DNA of 64,000 nt. Source: Todiramphus chloris collaris. Taxonomy: Eukaryota; Chordata; Aves; Coraciiformes; Alcedinidae. Below, piece after piece: positions 28,018 to 43,000 of the stretch. The notes beneath the pieces are model-generated. The model had not been told where the DNA came from and made no database searches. It saw only the letters and a list, made by a program, of their open reading frames with translations. The stretch spans positions 1,304,760 through 1,368,759 of the forward strand of contig JANVCC010000270.1 in NCBI GenBank assembly GCA_025345505.1, written 5' to 3'. The translations under genes were made by a program, and so were the position numbers. Numbering within the stretch: the first letter of the stretch is position 1; each line of letters starts with the position of its first letter.

Positions 28018-31000
28018 CTGGAGGAGAAAGAGAAGAGCATTAGGACGTTATGTTTTCTATACCTTAATTTAATGTCTCAGAAAATAGCACAATAAACACA
28101 CTGGAATGCAAACCAAGTTGTATTAACATTGTACTTTTTTAGCTTTTAGTTGACCTTTTTGCTGGAAGTAATTATTGCACTTAATTACTAAGACCACTAA
28201 TGAGGTGGAGAAGGTTCTTGGGAAGTGAAACAACCGCCCAGGAGGTGCTCAGCTCCAGAGTAGCTGGGTATAAGAGAAACCCATCCAAGTGTCTGCAGTG
28301 CCAAACGCTCTCCAGCCGCTGAATCTGTGTGCTGTGCACTGCCCTCAAGGCAGTCAGGGCAGAAGAGAGGTATCTGCTTCCCAGCAGCAGAGGGACAGAG
28401 CCATGCTTGAAGGAAAATATACTGATCTTTATTGTTTCAATTAAGGATGAAGTGAAACCAAGTAACAGGACAGGTTTGGCAGGAGGGGAATGCTGCAGGC
28501 TTACAAGGTGGAGAGAAATGTAAAATACTGACATTTTTGGGGAGGGCTGCATAAGCTTCTAATCTGGCCCAAACTTCCTTCTGAAAAGTCCAGTCGGGGA
28601 AGACTTCAGTCACAAGTCCCTGGGCACAGGCTTCAGCTGCAGTCAGCCTTCTGTTGAAAAGCAACATCTCATTTGCCTGTATGAAAAAAAGTAGAAAGTG
28701 TGATTCCACAAGCTGATCACGACTGGAGGAATGGCTGAACACAAGCTTCCCACAGGGTTGGCAGCAGCCCTGCCAGACTTTCTCCCCTCCCTGACAATGG
28801 CACCCTATCAACACATTTCTTACAAGTGCTCTTATTTTCTTTCTTTTAACCCTTCCTTACATCTTTCCCTCCCACCACTGGAGGGAAGATACAACTGCTC
28901 TCCATACAGATGTTGTCTCAGGAAGGTGGAGGAAGCCATGAGAAAGAAAACCCTTACCAGTGAGACAGTATGGCTTCTGAAGTGGCCAGCACTCTGGTAG
29001 AGTGCCTGTGCTGACACTGGCACTACATTTCTTGACATCGGTTCAAAAGGTGCAAGAAGGACCTTTCTTTGAGGACTCCATTTGCTCTTAGAGTTGGAGG
29101 ACACCGACACACAAAGGTCAGATGACCCACACACAGTGCAGACATTCTTACCTTGGCTAAACCCATGATTTTTGGAAACAGGTAAGAGGAACACCCTTCT
29201 GGGCTCTGTCCAAGTTGACTAAATGGGGTGTGAAATGTAGCCTAGGGAAAAAAAAACAAACCAACAAACAGAACAAAACAGAGCAAACTTCACATCAGAG
29301 CACACGACTGAAGCACCAGGATTTTGTTTTCATTTCAAACTTCCACCGTGACAGAGTTCACCAGAAATACACCTGAACCGTTACCTAAACAGGCTTCAGA
29401 CACCATCTGGTAACACTGCTTCACCCTCTCACTGCACCCAAGAGCTGCCTTTCTATAAAACACATTCCGTGCTATGCCTTAATATAGCTTTGGGTTATGT
29501 ACTTGGCAACCTACCTTCAAAGGAATCTTAAGCTGAATAAGTTCAAGTTACCTTGGAACACAGATCAGGTAAGATGCCAGTTACTGCACTGCCATTCCAT
29601 AATAATCTTTTGCTTCCCCCCCCCCACACCTGAAAAGGGTCTTACAACCATCATTTCACAGCAGCTACTCTAACTGGACCCACTGATGCAGTAAAGAGAG
29701 AACAGTAACTACAGCAGGGAAATTCCCTGCACGTTAACCACTGGCTGATGCTCCCCTGTGCTGGTAATTAATATAGGTGCTCCTTGATGTGATATAAAAA
29801 GCCTTTACACTTGCGTGTTTTCTTCCATCAGATTACCCCAAACCACATCATATTTGCTGGAGAAAGAGGCTTAAGGATGGCCCTGGGATCTGCTGTGTAA
29901 GGTACTTACCTTGTCAGAAGCATAGACAATGTCACACAACCCGAGGACTGTCACGCAGATGCCAATAGCTGGGCCATTTACCACTGCAATCAGTGGTTTG
30001 GGAAAATCAATAAAATGATCCACAAACTCTCTAGAGAGAAGGAAAAAACAGAATGTAAGAGATGCATCTCTGTCTTTTTCAGCAAACCAGGCGATTAGCT
30101 ACTGCAGAACACAAACAAAGAGCTAGAGTCTATGCAGCATACAGGTCTGACCCTTTCCCAAATGAATCCTGACAAAGAAAATAGGAACTATCTGCAGTAC
30201 CTGCATTTCCTTACCAAGTAAGAATCAAACACATGCATGCCAGCACTGCTTCCCTAGTTCCTGCAGTCAGGTTATAAAAGTGCCATCCTCCTCATCTAGT
30301 TACTGAATACAGCTCACTACCAGGAACAGTCTTTCACCCTGTCTGTCCCTCTGCCTGCCCATCCATCCCAACTCCACCCATTGGATAGCCCTCCCCTTCA
30401 CAGCTTCTGTTCTGCAGTGAAGGCTCAGCAGGCACCAAAACGGTGTTGCTCCCACAAGACACAATTCCCTAGTGCTGCTCTGCAGGGGTTTGAGAAAGAG
30501 CAGTTTGTTTCATTTGACAGCTACTTCTCCAGCCAAGAAGTCCAAGATACATTCTTAAAATACAACCTTTTTCCAAAGCGTTGCAAGAACTCCACCTCTC
30601 TGGCACCTCTGTAACAGTAACAGCACAGCAAATACAGCCTTCTGAGGCCAGGAAGATGAAAGGCTATGAAGTACAGGGGTTCTTACAGGCTGTGCTGAGC
30701 ACCCCACGCAGCACTGCGGGATGGAAAGCTTGCCAGACACCACCCAGCAGCAGCTCAGCAACAGAGCCAGAGTCAGAGCGGAGCGCTGTCGCTTGGTAGG
30801 GGCAGCTGAGACCCACAGACAGCTTGCCTGTCCAACCTGCAAACTGAGTACACTACTTCCACTTTGTCTTTAAAAGAGAAATCAAAAACACTGCTTGCTT
30901 TTCTGTGTATTTTAGATTTTTCCATCAATTGCAAGTGCTCGAGGGAGCAATCTAACTTGCAAGCATCTCTCAGGTGTAATCATCACATACAAAAGTAAAA

Positions 31001-34000
31001 GAGAAGACAAAAACTGCTTAAATAAGGAAGAAAGAAACATGTCATTTGTCCCCCCCAAAAAAAAAAACAAAACATTTCAGCCACTGTCAGATGATGCCCC
31101 TGATCTCCTTGGCCTTAGAAAATAAATCAGTTTATTTGGCAGAGTCAGACTCAAGGATGGAACCAAGATCTCAGAATTCCTGGGCAGTGCTGAACAAGTT
31201 CATTACACACAGTCTCTGTTCAAAGAAGTCTGACAGTGAAGGTATTCTGGCATGTCCTGCTAGTGTAGGAGTCTTTAACATTACTATACTTAAAAAGATT
31301 CATAATACTTACCTCATTTCCTCATTTATTTCATACAATTAATAGTACTTCTCCCACATGATCTCTGTGTTTATGTAGATGGTGAGTCCTTAGACACAGA
31401 CACCTAAATGGATGTATTGCAGCACAGCAGAGGCCCTGCTGTGCTGTTTTCTAACTGTAACTGCAAATTCTATTTTACAGTAACTTATGCACATATGAAA
31501 CCGAGATGTTCTACCTCAGTAAAACTGCTCCATCTTTTGCCATCTTCTCCATGTCACTCGGCTGGACATTAGCAAAATTATTCAGGTCATTTCCACTACT
31601 GTAATAGTCTCCATTTCCTGCAGTGAACAGATGTGAATAAATGCACCAATGGTTTCTGAGCAGGTAAGAGAAGCTTCCATTTATCACATTTACAAGAGAA
31701 TTTAATTCTAAGTGTCTAAGATTATTAAGCAATTTGAAGGACTGTCTCATACACACTACCTGAAAGGACATCTATGGTTTAAAACTAAATTGACTAACAA
31801 TTTGCTGAAAAAACAATGAGTAAAAAACCAAAGAACATTAAATTTGAATGATTTGAGGGGGGAAAAAACCAATTTGCTTTTTTCTATAACAGTGTCAAAC
31901 AAATATTTATTTTATTTCTTTCCCTGAATGCTTTCTCAGGGTTTGTTTTTTTTTAGTCAATTCACAATCATTCAAACAGTAAGATGCAAGAAACCTTTTT
32001 TTAAACAGGAAAATGGAAGTTTATGCATCTCCCTTCATCCCCCTTCAAACAGCTCAGAAAGATGTTTTGATGTAACAATGAATTTGAAACACCACCTTGA
32101 AAGAATTTTGCAAAAACACTTTGGAAAATCTTTGTGCAAGAATTTCTGTGTAAGAATTTCCCTGCTTATACAATTCTATCTTAGTCTGCACACAGGCTCA
32201 TGTCAGCACTGCACTTTGGCATGACATAAAACAAATCTAAGAGAGGCATATGGAGTGTGGTACCAGTAATAACTGCTATGGTAGAATCATCTTTTCCAGC
32301 TTCTTCAAGCGCTTTGATAATCTCTCTGTACATCTGTGTAAAAGCAAAAAGCAAAGTAGTACAAATGTGATGTTGCAATAGGTCATAAAAAGGTGATTCA
32401 CACTGACAACAAGGAACTTCAGAGTAACTGTATGTAACTGTGTTAACTATGTAGCTACGTATGAAACAGATTTGCAGCCAGAGGAAAGTTAAGTACTATA
32501 TGGGAGGTTATTTCTGACCATAAAGACACACACTTGCAGTTCTCAAGGCTTTGGATGCAAATCTAAAGGACAAAATAAGGTCCTCTGGAAAAAAAATAAA
32601 AAGACAGCTAATTTTAAAACCTAAGGAGTAGTTTACACGGGCAAAAAACATATTAAATAATTAGCAGCAGTCAGGTGAAGTCCCTCTTCTGGTCTTTGCA
32701 GCTGTGAAAGGGGATGATCACAGTGCCATCAGGATGGCTTTCCTCGTGAAGATAGCTCTGGGCAGGGGAAGATTATCTCAATGTCACAAAACAGCACCGA
32801 GCCTCAGCAGGCTGTGCATGGGCTGTGTTACATGTGAGGCTGCAGTCCAAGCAGGCTAGTCTGCACACAGCTCACCATTTGAGTTCAGTACAGAGTGCAA
32901 CCCTAGGATAAGGCTGAAAAGCACCCAAACAACAATAAACAAACAAACACAGAAAAACCCAATCTGTAAAATTTTAGCTGAACAGTTTCATTTTGTGCTG
33001 GATATTTATTCCCTAGGTTCTCATCAGAGTCAAGATGCCCTCATAAAATTGAGACCACTGTGATTCAGTTAGTTCCGTGAAACCTGGAGTAATCATTCTT
33101 TTAAATTTCAGTAGCTTACCCAGGAAGATAAAAATCATTAATCCTCTGAAGTTAATTTCTTTACCTTATGGTTGATGGCATTTTTCCTATCAGGTCGGTT
33201 AAACATTATCTTTGTGATATTGTTTTTGGTGGTAACTATTATCGTTTCATAGCCATCGTGTCTGCCCTCTTCTGGAGCAGCATCTTTCTTCTGGCCAGCA
33301 GATTCTGCAGAGACCAGACTTGAGACAAGTTCTGTGTATTTCTGCCGGGCATTATCCTGTAATGAAAGGAAAGAAAAGAAAAAAAAAAGAAAAAAAGAAA
33401 ATCACACAAGATTATCAAAGGCTGAACTGGAAATCAGTTTCTTATGCTATTCAAAGAATGGGTAGCTGTGGGGGAAAAGGAAACATGCTGTAGTTAAACA
33501 CTGCAGGTCATACTTAAAGTCATCGGGAAAGCAGCAGCAACAGGCCCACAAAAGCAAAGTGTGTAGGTGCTGGGATGATGACATTTATTTCTCTGGAGAA
33601 GCCCCTCCATTCATGCTCATCAAGAGATCTCTGTCATATTCCCAGCATTTACACATTTCTGTGGAATTACTGTTTCTACTTTGCAGTTGGACATTTCTTT
33701 AACAAAATCAAAAGTTTTTTCTTTTAGAACATCTGCTGCCGAAAATAAGAGTGCTGGAAGGGCTCTACGACATTTTAAAATTGCTGGAAGACACTAGTTC
33801 TCTGTATTAAGTAATATATTTGAACTCAAACTACTCTGACCAGCCAGCCTAGTGCAGCAGTGACAGAGCTGGTTTGTGAAGCTTGTGGTCCCTTCATGTA
33901 GTAGCAGCTGAAGAAACTGTGGTAGCTGTCTATGATGTCAGACTTACTACGCCCTGCATGAAAAAAAGAACACTTACATATCTTTGCTTCTCTATTCTTC

Positions 34001-37000
34001 CTGCTTGCTTCACTTGAAGTAAAGAATTCTCTAAAGGTTATGAAAGGTATTAAAGATGTCAAGATATACTGAAAAAGAATGAAGAGAGGCTCTCAATACA
34101 GCTCCTTTTTCTAGTCTTTTTGTCCATGGCATAAGACACTGACTTTTTAAAATGACAGTTACCAATATGCTGGATTCATAGATTTGCTCTCTGTTGTAAG
34201 ACCTGAGAAGCAAAATCCATCTTTCTTAAAGGGAAGAGCAGAATAGAACACAGTGTGAAAACAGACTATTTTTACTGAAAGCCAACACATATGTAAGATA
34301 TCTTACACTGGTGCAAGCTGGTAGTAAAAATTTAGAATGAGGCTTACACAGACAAAAAATAGGCGAAGTGCTGAAGCGGTGAAATGCCTGCAGAATACAG
34401 TGCAGAGCACTCTGGTGTCTGAAGCAGAATTGCCCAACTAGCGTGTAATAAGCTTGGACACCAGCCATTCACTTAGAGGGCAGGCACTTCAAGGTAGAGT
34501 AATCTAAGTGAAATTATAGGTACTGTCACCTGAGACAAATTGCCAAGAGAATTCCACGCATCCCACTTGGCTTTCTTGACAAAGTCCAGCATACCTGGTT
34601 TTGGAGAATTGCAGGGACCTTCAGTAGCCTGAAAAGAGAGAGAAACAAAACTTATTTAATTAGAATTCAGATACCTTGGTAGAAAAGATGATGACTGTTA
34701 GGAATATTTGTCTGATAGGGATACAGAACTCAACTCTTGAAACAGAAGGAATACCTAGTGGTGGCTGGGCAACATTCAGACAGTTCATATACCGTGGAGT
34801 TTTCAGTGTCTGCTATTTCCTAATAGCTGCTGCTGGGCTTTCAGAAGCACCTAACCAATACGAGACACAGGTTTCTAAAAAGCCCACACATGGTAAGTTC
34901 TCCTACCTTAAAAACTGTGAAAGTTTGTGAACAACCACCATGTTAAGAAAATACTTTACAGGCCCATCCTCTCAGATTATAAATGCCTCCCTTACAAAAC
35001 AAAACAAGCAATCTTACCTGTTTAAACAAAGCATAGAGCTGCAACTTAGTTTCATTCCCAGGATCCTTTGTCAAAAGCTTCAGCTGTTCCTGAGCCTTTT
35101 CAAAGTCCTTCTGGCTGACCTGCATGGTGGCTGCAGTCATGTGCAGGTGAGATGCTGGAATGCAGACAGCTTGTGCTCGCCTAATACTGGAAAAAAAATG
35201 CCATTGCTTGGTTTTTGTGTAAGACTAGGGGAGAAACAAACATGCTGCTGTTTAAAGGTGTGTAAAGTAAATGCAAAACATTAAGTATTTGTACCTGTAC
35301 TGATTAAAGCAACAGTGACAAAAAGCAAGATACTAGAAATTACAAGAAGTTTGCTTTAGAACTTTGATGTAGCTGCAATTAGAGAATATAACATTGTCTC
35401 TCTCTAGTAGTAAAGGACTAGATTTAATGCTGCCAGGTGACAAAGAAACTGTGGGGTTATATACCAGAAGATCACATATAATCCACTAATGGCAGCAGTG
35501 GTAAATTAATGTCGTGCTGTTTCTGGAATAAATCAGAGCCCAACAGGTTCTGTCCATGACAAACAAACAAGAACCACAGAACTCTTTTATTAATGGTTTG
35601 AATCTCTGTATGCAACATGAACAGCTTTCTCCGAGGTAAAATGAGCATGCAGCCTGTCTGGTTTTTGTGCTGTTTTTAAGTTTGTGTGCTTCTACCTAGA
35701 AAGACTTCCATCTGAAAGCCTGGTTCTCCAATCAGGGTGATGCAAACGAGTGCTCATTGCAAAATGTACTTTGGAAAAAGACTGGCTGTAAAACAGCCTG
35801 TAGACACTTCAATAAAAGAAATGGTGGTAAAAATATTCTGGGAGAAGAACCGTCCACTAGAAAAAGAAAGGTAATTGAATCATAAAAAACCAAACCCAAA
35901 CTCCACTCCAAATGAGAGGATGGGAAGCTGGGGAGAGGGGACAGCACAGCAGCCAGTCTGAAGCTACCTACACACATAGTCAGGCTTAAGGGGCTCTGGC
36001 CTTTAGCAGGTTACAGCTTCTCTTCCTTATTAAGAATTCAAAGTTAGAAGAGGCTGAGACAACAACAAAACTAAAAAAATATTCTGTCTGGGGAAAAGTA
36101 GAATAATCTTACACTAAGTCCAGACTCAGAGTTACTTTCCTTTGCTGTTTGGTACATCCGGTTTTTCTTCTTAGCTACAAAATTGTTTGGGTAAAATACA
36201 TTATCTATCCAGATGAAACACTCCATCTTTTGTTCTTCTTTTCCTCCCTACCCACTGCTTTGTAACAGGAGACTGGGCAACTTAGCTGTTTACTGAAGTC
36301 TAACGTTTACAAGAAAAAGCCTCTTTTCTGTAGTTCTTCCTTGCTGCTTATAGCTCAGTTCTCTGCAGGATATCTATGATTCACCCCTTTCTCTCTGTGT
36401 TCTGAACTCAGAGGACATTTACTATACATTAGTGACAACCACCAGTTCTCAACATGCTAAGGCTAGGCTGACTGCTGCTATTTCTCTATTAAAATTAACA
36501 ACAGATGAAAGAGCAAAGAAAAAAATTATTTCACAATGTACTCATGTTGTGCAGGATCTCATTCTTCAGAGAGATACACGAATAGCAGGAGCAGAGCTCC
36601 TTGACCCCAGGTAGATCACATGAAGAGTAAGGAGGAGATGACTCGCCACCTGTCAGCACACACAACGTTTCAGCAGCCTTGCTGAAAGCACGCAAGCTTG
36701 TGCCAAAACCACGCAAGGCAGGCAGAGAGCCTGGAGCTCGACCTACAGAACACTGGTGTTGAACCTGCACTTGTTTCAATCCAAACAGAAGCCTAGGAAA
36801 GGCAATAAAAAACCACTCTGTATTCCCCTTCTCATCTAGTTGCTACAACAAAGCACAATTATTTCCTTCACAAAGTTTCCTCTCCTTATTGCTCTGCACC
36901 TTGCAGGCAATTAGCGGCCGCTGCCCCACTGCTACAATTACCTTTGTTGGACTGGCACCCATGGAAGAGTGGCAAGGGCCCAGGAACCTCCTCTGGCTGG

Positions 37001-40000
37001 GTAAAAAATCCAGCTCCCACCAGAGAGAGAGAAGGAAGAGGAGTCACAACCTGTCAGAGCAGCCACAAAGTCCACGGCAAATACCTCTGCGCTCCTGCAA
37101 ACTCATTCACTTGGGACTTCACAAGCAGTGCACTCTGAAAAAAAGAAATAAATCCTGGGCATCACTGCCTGAACCTGAAACATCCAGGCTGACAATCATT
37201 TCAGAGTTATTCCCTTGCCTTGGACATACCTCTGCTCCCGTTCAATCACTCTGGATGTCGTGCAAGCCTACCCTACTCATTCTCCCCGTTTACATAAATG
37301 CCTCTTTTCCTGATACACAGTCAAACACAAGGCTCTTAACTAATATTTTTTAAGTCCATTCCATGGAAAGTAATTTCTTGCTGTTTAGCAAAGGCTGCAA
37401 AGCCTGTCTGAGACCGGCCCCTCATTACAGTGCAGTTCTGTCCCAAGGACTTTGGCAGAGTTAAGCATGCCAACTTTTTGTAAAATGCTGGCTGCTCATT
37501 TTCTAACTTTTAAAGCAACTTCACCGTTTCCTCATTAGGACTGAACAGAAGCCAAGAGATCTCTTTGCATAGGAAACAACAGACATGCTCAGCAAAAGAA
37601 AGGGATGGATATACCTGAACTCCATCTTCCTTTTACTTAATAAAGGTTTTCTTTTAAACGTTAGTAGATCCTGGGGAAATAAAGCACAGACAAAAGCAAT
37701 TAAAAATCCTATTAGGATTAAAAGCAGTGGGGGGTGCTAGAAACACGTGGGTTTAAAACTCCTGACAGAACTGGAGAATGCTCATTTCACATCACTGTAA
37801 CTCGCTTTAGAGAGACAAGGAAGGAAAAAGAATGGGAAGTGTTATCAGAGAGAAACAAGCAGTACATTAAACTGTCACTCGGCTGACTCCCGGAACACGT
37901 GTTTCACAGGAGATGTGGATATCTTTTGTACATGATGGGTAATACTTCAGATAATGCACACGACGCCCCTTCTCTGCCACGATCACTATCTCAAGGTGCT
38001 GTGATCTTTTGTGCTGCTCTTTCCATACACTCCACGTGCAGAACAGTGAGCAGCACAGTAACTGCCCTTGCCGTTTCACACAGAACTTGCGCTACAGCAT
38101 CATGAAGTACCGATATTTCTACTCATGTTCTTTCCACCTTGCCCAGCCCAGCCCATCACCACTCCCGAGGCACCAGCCAGAGTCTCAACTGCTCTGCAAG
38201 GTTCAAAAGTTTGAAACTTACCCCAAGCCCTTCACTGGTTCTGCTCTGGCACCTGTAACCACTTCACTTCAAGGCTGTACTTCACTTTATTTTGCTGAGT
38301 GAGAGGAAGCTGCTGACTATGCCGTTAACATAAAAATGCTTAGAAATTTTACTCTGCAGGTTACCCAAGTAACTATTCATCATGCCACTGGCTATATACT
38401 ATTGAACCCAACCCCACGTTTACCTACACAGTAACGTAATGTTGAGGAGTTTCTACCAACACAGTCCCTGGCAGTACCGCACTGTACTGCAGCTAGCGTG
38501 GAATAACTAAACTGTTTTGCTCTCAGGTACTATGAACCCTTCTGGTGTCCTGGTATTCCCAGTGTAGCTAGCTAGCGGGAAAGATCAGTGCAAATACTCT
38601 ATAACCAATTCACTTCCTGAAACAGAAAGAAATCAAAGTCAAATGAGTTCTTCCTTTACACTGGAACATTTCAATAGTTATTCTAAACACAAGTTTAGTG
38701 TACAAATCCTTATCAGCTTTTACTATTTTACACTCCTACACTGTTTTGACATATAAAAACTAGAAGATAATGATGTGTCTGTTGGCAAATTGAAGTGCTG
38801 AATCACTGTTGTTTAGTGTAAGTGGTTCAGCTGTGTTTGATGGGGATTTTGTTTCCAATATTAAAGAATAGCTAAGAATCAAAGCTCTAGATTAGCATTC
38901 TCTGAGATCTGAAACTGTCTGTTCTTCGTGCTCTATACAGGCACAGTGAATATTCTCTCACCACAGCTGCTGGGGGGCAACTGGGATCATCTCCTGAAAT
39001 CTCTGACAGAGCTCTCTTTCCAGCAGACCTAACTGGACATGGTGAATGACTAAAGCATGAGAGAATTTCCTGTACATCCTCAGCCCATGTAAGACATTTC
39101 TGTGAGCTCTTTCCAGTAGTGTCCAGTGACAAGGGGCAACAGGCACAAACTGAAACACAAGAGGTTCCCCTTGAACCTGAGGAAACGCTTTCTTACTGTG
39201 AGGGTGACAGTGCACTGGCACAGGTTGCCCAGTGAGGTGGCAGAGTCTCCATCCTTGGAGATATTAAGAAGTTGCCCAGACATGACACTAGGTCCCCTGC
39301 TCTGGGTGACCCTGCCTAAGCAGGGGGTTGGACCAGATGACTTCCAGAGGTCCCTTCAAACCCCTACCATGCTGGGATTCTGTGAAAACCAAGCACATTC
39401 AACCTGCCACCTCTATTGAAGCAGTACACTAAGTTTTAACAGTTCATCTCTAGACTTGACTTTGAAACTGTAGCTCTTCCGGCCTTCATGTGAAAGCCTT
39501 CAGAGTCTGTTTCAGGGGAGGAATGTGAATGATCTGTTCTAGGACACTCATAAAATAGGAAGACTACATTTGCTATTGAACTGTGACTGCTTAAATTCTC
39601 ATCTGGCAGGCTCACTCTGTAAGTCAATCTACACTGAAGGACAAAACCGGGACTGAGATGAATGTACACATCCAGGCTTTGTAGCCAGGAGGTCCACTCA
39701 AGGATCAACCTGCAGGATAGCGGCAGGAAAAAAACCCCACGGTACTGCCTGCCTACCTTATAGTAAAGAACATTCACAGAGCAAAGTGCACCACGAACTC
39801 CCTGAAGTTGTAACACTTGCTAAAAGCAAGGCTCCCCCCTCTGCCATCACTGGGAGAATCACAGAGCAGGGTGTGCATGTCCTCAGGCACAGGAGCCAGG
39901 CTAGGGACAGAGTGTGGGAAACAGAAGGAATGACATCAATCAATTACAATCCCCTACCAGGGACACCCGTGTGAGGCTTCCTTCTTCAACGTAACCTTGT

Positions 40001-43000
40001 TTTTGGCAAAGCAATAAGATTTCTGGGTGCAAAAAAAATGGGTGAGAGCATTTTCCTCTGGGGAATCAGATGCCAACAGAAGATGACACTTTTGTGAGGG
40101 GATTAAAAGGACTCTACTGTATCCAGATATTTGGGGGCTTAGGGGTGGGGTTTTTTACTATTAACTGAGTGCTCAGACAGCGCTGAGGGCAAAGCTGGGT
40201 TTACTTTGTTCTAAACCAACACAGTGCTAATTTCCCGATAATTTCCCACTGAAATGGACTTCATTCACGGCCTGGATCACAGAACTGTCACCTGGAGTAC
40301 TCCAACTTAGCAGAAAAACCGTAGTTTTCATCACACAACACAACCCCTGAAATATTACACAAGTTCACTCTGGATTTCAGCACAAATGAAATCTGTCTAG
40401 CTACTGAATTTACTGCAGCCTAGTGCTGTTATTTAGGTCAACATGAAAAGTCAGTAGCTTATGAACGAAATAATGGAATCATTACCTGACCGCTAACGCT
40501 TACGGCCTCTCTGTGACTAGCCAACCTGCCAGACTTCACGCTGCTCACGCTCAAAGCCCTTGCTGATAAAATACAATGCCGACGATTTTAAGAGTGGGGT
40601 TTTTTTTTCTTTAATATCATTGCTTTCAGTGATGAAAGACTGCTGCCAGGATAATTTAAAAATGAGGATGATGGCAAATGATCAAGTTGTTGAGCGCTAG
40701 TCACTGCCAGAGCTCTCCAAAGCCAAACAAATGGCACCACCCATTCAGTAACTTAAAGCCTGAGTTCTGATGGCAGAAGGAAGCCTTCCAGAACACAATC
40801 CAAGAGAGCTTTTGCTTCTTTTCTAGTGGGGCATCTAGTACTCAATTACTTGGCAACAGTTACCGTTTTCCCGTGAAATAAATGATGGTTTAACAAGACC
40901 TTTAAAATCTTAGCTCACAGTTTTTGCTGCAGTTTACTGATTACAGTCTAAATTTCATTATAATGAACTTCAAGGGAACTTGAGAACTGCTTGCTGTAAT
41001 CAGGGGGCTCATCACACGAGAAAGGCTCCACCACTTACTGCATCAGCGTAATGAGGAAACACCCAATCTGAACTGAATATAAATACATAATAGTTTTAGG
41101 CAGGTTATTTCACATTGATCAACATTCATTCTTTCCAAACAGAGCAGTCAGGAAATAGGGACAAAAATCACTAATACTCCTATGTTGAATACAACAATAA
41201 GGTGAAAAAAGAGACTGACACAAGTGGTTCAATGCCCTGTGTGCGTTCACTCCAACGAAGACACACACCCATGCAACCTCTGGGGCCTGCTTTGGCAGGA
41301 CTATAAACAGAGCTTACTTGTAAACAAGGTTGATTACGGTGATTTAAGTCTGTGTATCAAGCCCGGGTAGAATGCCATGCTTTGTACCGTGAATTCTGAA
41401 TTCCTGGCATTCAAATGGTTTTCCTTGCTTCCTATGTGCAACATTCCCAAAGTTCTGCTGGAAACGAACAGACCAATTTCAATCCCCCTGAGGTCTGCTA
41501 TGCAAGAATGAAGTAGAGCTTCCTTGCTCTCTTCACCAGATCGTGGCTGCAGACAGAACACAATTTGCACAGGGGGAGAAGTACAAGGGAAGAGAGAAAT
41601 AAGTAGCTTCTTGGAATGGTACTCTTCAAAGACAGCATCTGCAACCCTAGCAAAAGCCAACATTAATTCCTAGCATCATATTAAAATTAAAATTAAAAAA
41701 AAAAAAGCCCAAACATTTGTAAAAGTATTTCCATTCTCCTCGAGAAGCTCACAACTAACTCATAGAATAGAATCACAGAATCATTAACGGTGCAAAAGCC
41801 CTCTAAGGTCATCGAGTCCAACCACCAGCCCAAGAAAGCTGGCCTAAAGAATTCTTTTTTGAAACGAGGGCAGAAGTCACGCTGATCACACTATTCTCTT
41901 TGACCCTCCATGTATCTTAAGCTGTTCATGTACCTACTTCAAATAATTTCTCACAAAGCTCTGGGAGAAAAATATTACTATTTAATGCATAAATGACTGC
42001 AGTTTTCACATCAAGATGCACTCGTGCCTAACGGAGATACTTGGAAACTTGAGTAAAAGCATTTCACTTATGAAAGTGTGCATTATAACAGCTGAATTTG
42101 CATGTTGTTCACAGAGTATCACTGGTCTTTAGTGGTATGATGATGCCTGCTTCACCACTCAGGAGCCTGCTTCCTGAGTACGCTCAACACACCAAACACT
42201 CTTCTTTTGATAGGAAGAGGAAATTCTATGAATTGATATATTTTGCGATTCTTATTCATACACAAGCAATTTTACGTCAGAATTTCCAGCGTCACCATTT
42301 GCAATACAGAGATGTCAATCCCCAATTCTAAGCCTCCTTGCCAGTCAAGGCGACCTTCCTGCTTTCCACAGCCCAGCCACGCTGCCGGCACACAGCCGCC
42401 GCAGCACACGCTACCTACTGCCTCTGACTCTTCATTTGGAAACAGTTTAAAAGCACCACGAGCAATATGTGATGTAGGCACAGCACAGGAGAGAGTACAT
42501 CTCTGTTTTGAAAGCTGGACTAGTCTTACAAAGAAGCCTTAATTAGTTGGACAAACACTTAAGCTTGTTTTGACTAACATGGAGGAGAAAAACAACCAAA
42601 CAAGAAAACACAGAATCACACTCCCTGCTCCATATTTCTGTACAGTTTCGGACACCTTTCCCTCAGCCTAACCAACAGCTTCTTTGGTGGTTTAATGCTT
42701 ACCTCAGGAGACAGAAATATGAGGGTACAGGCCCTGTTTGCAGAAGGCATCAAATGCAGGTTTCCCATTCCCACACTGTGTTCAAACACTTAGAAGCTGG
42801 TTGGTATGGCTGGAAGTGTCCCCAGCTTAAGCAGAATCACAGAATCTTTTTGGTTGGAAGAGACTTTGAAGATCATCAAGCCAGCACTGTCAGGGCACCA
42901 CTGACCCCTGTCCCTCAGCACCCCATCTCCATGTGGGGCTTGGAAACCCCTCCAGGGATCACGGGGACTCCCCCCTGCCCTGGGCAGCCTGGCACAGCCC

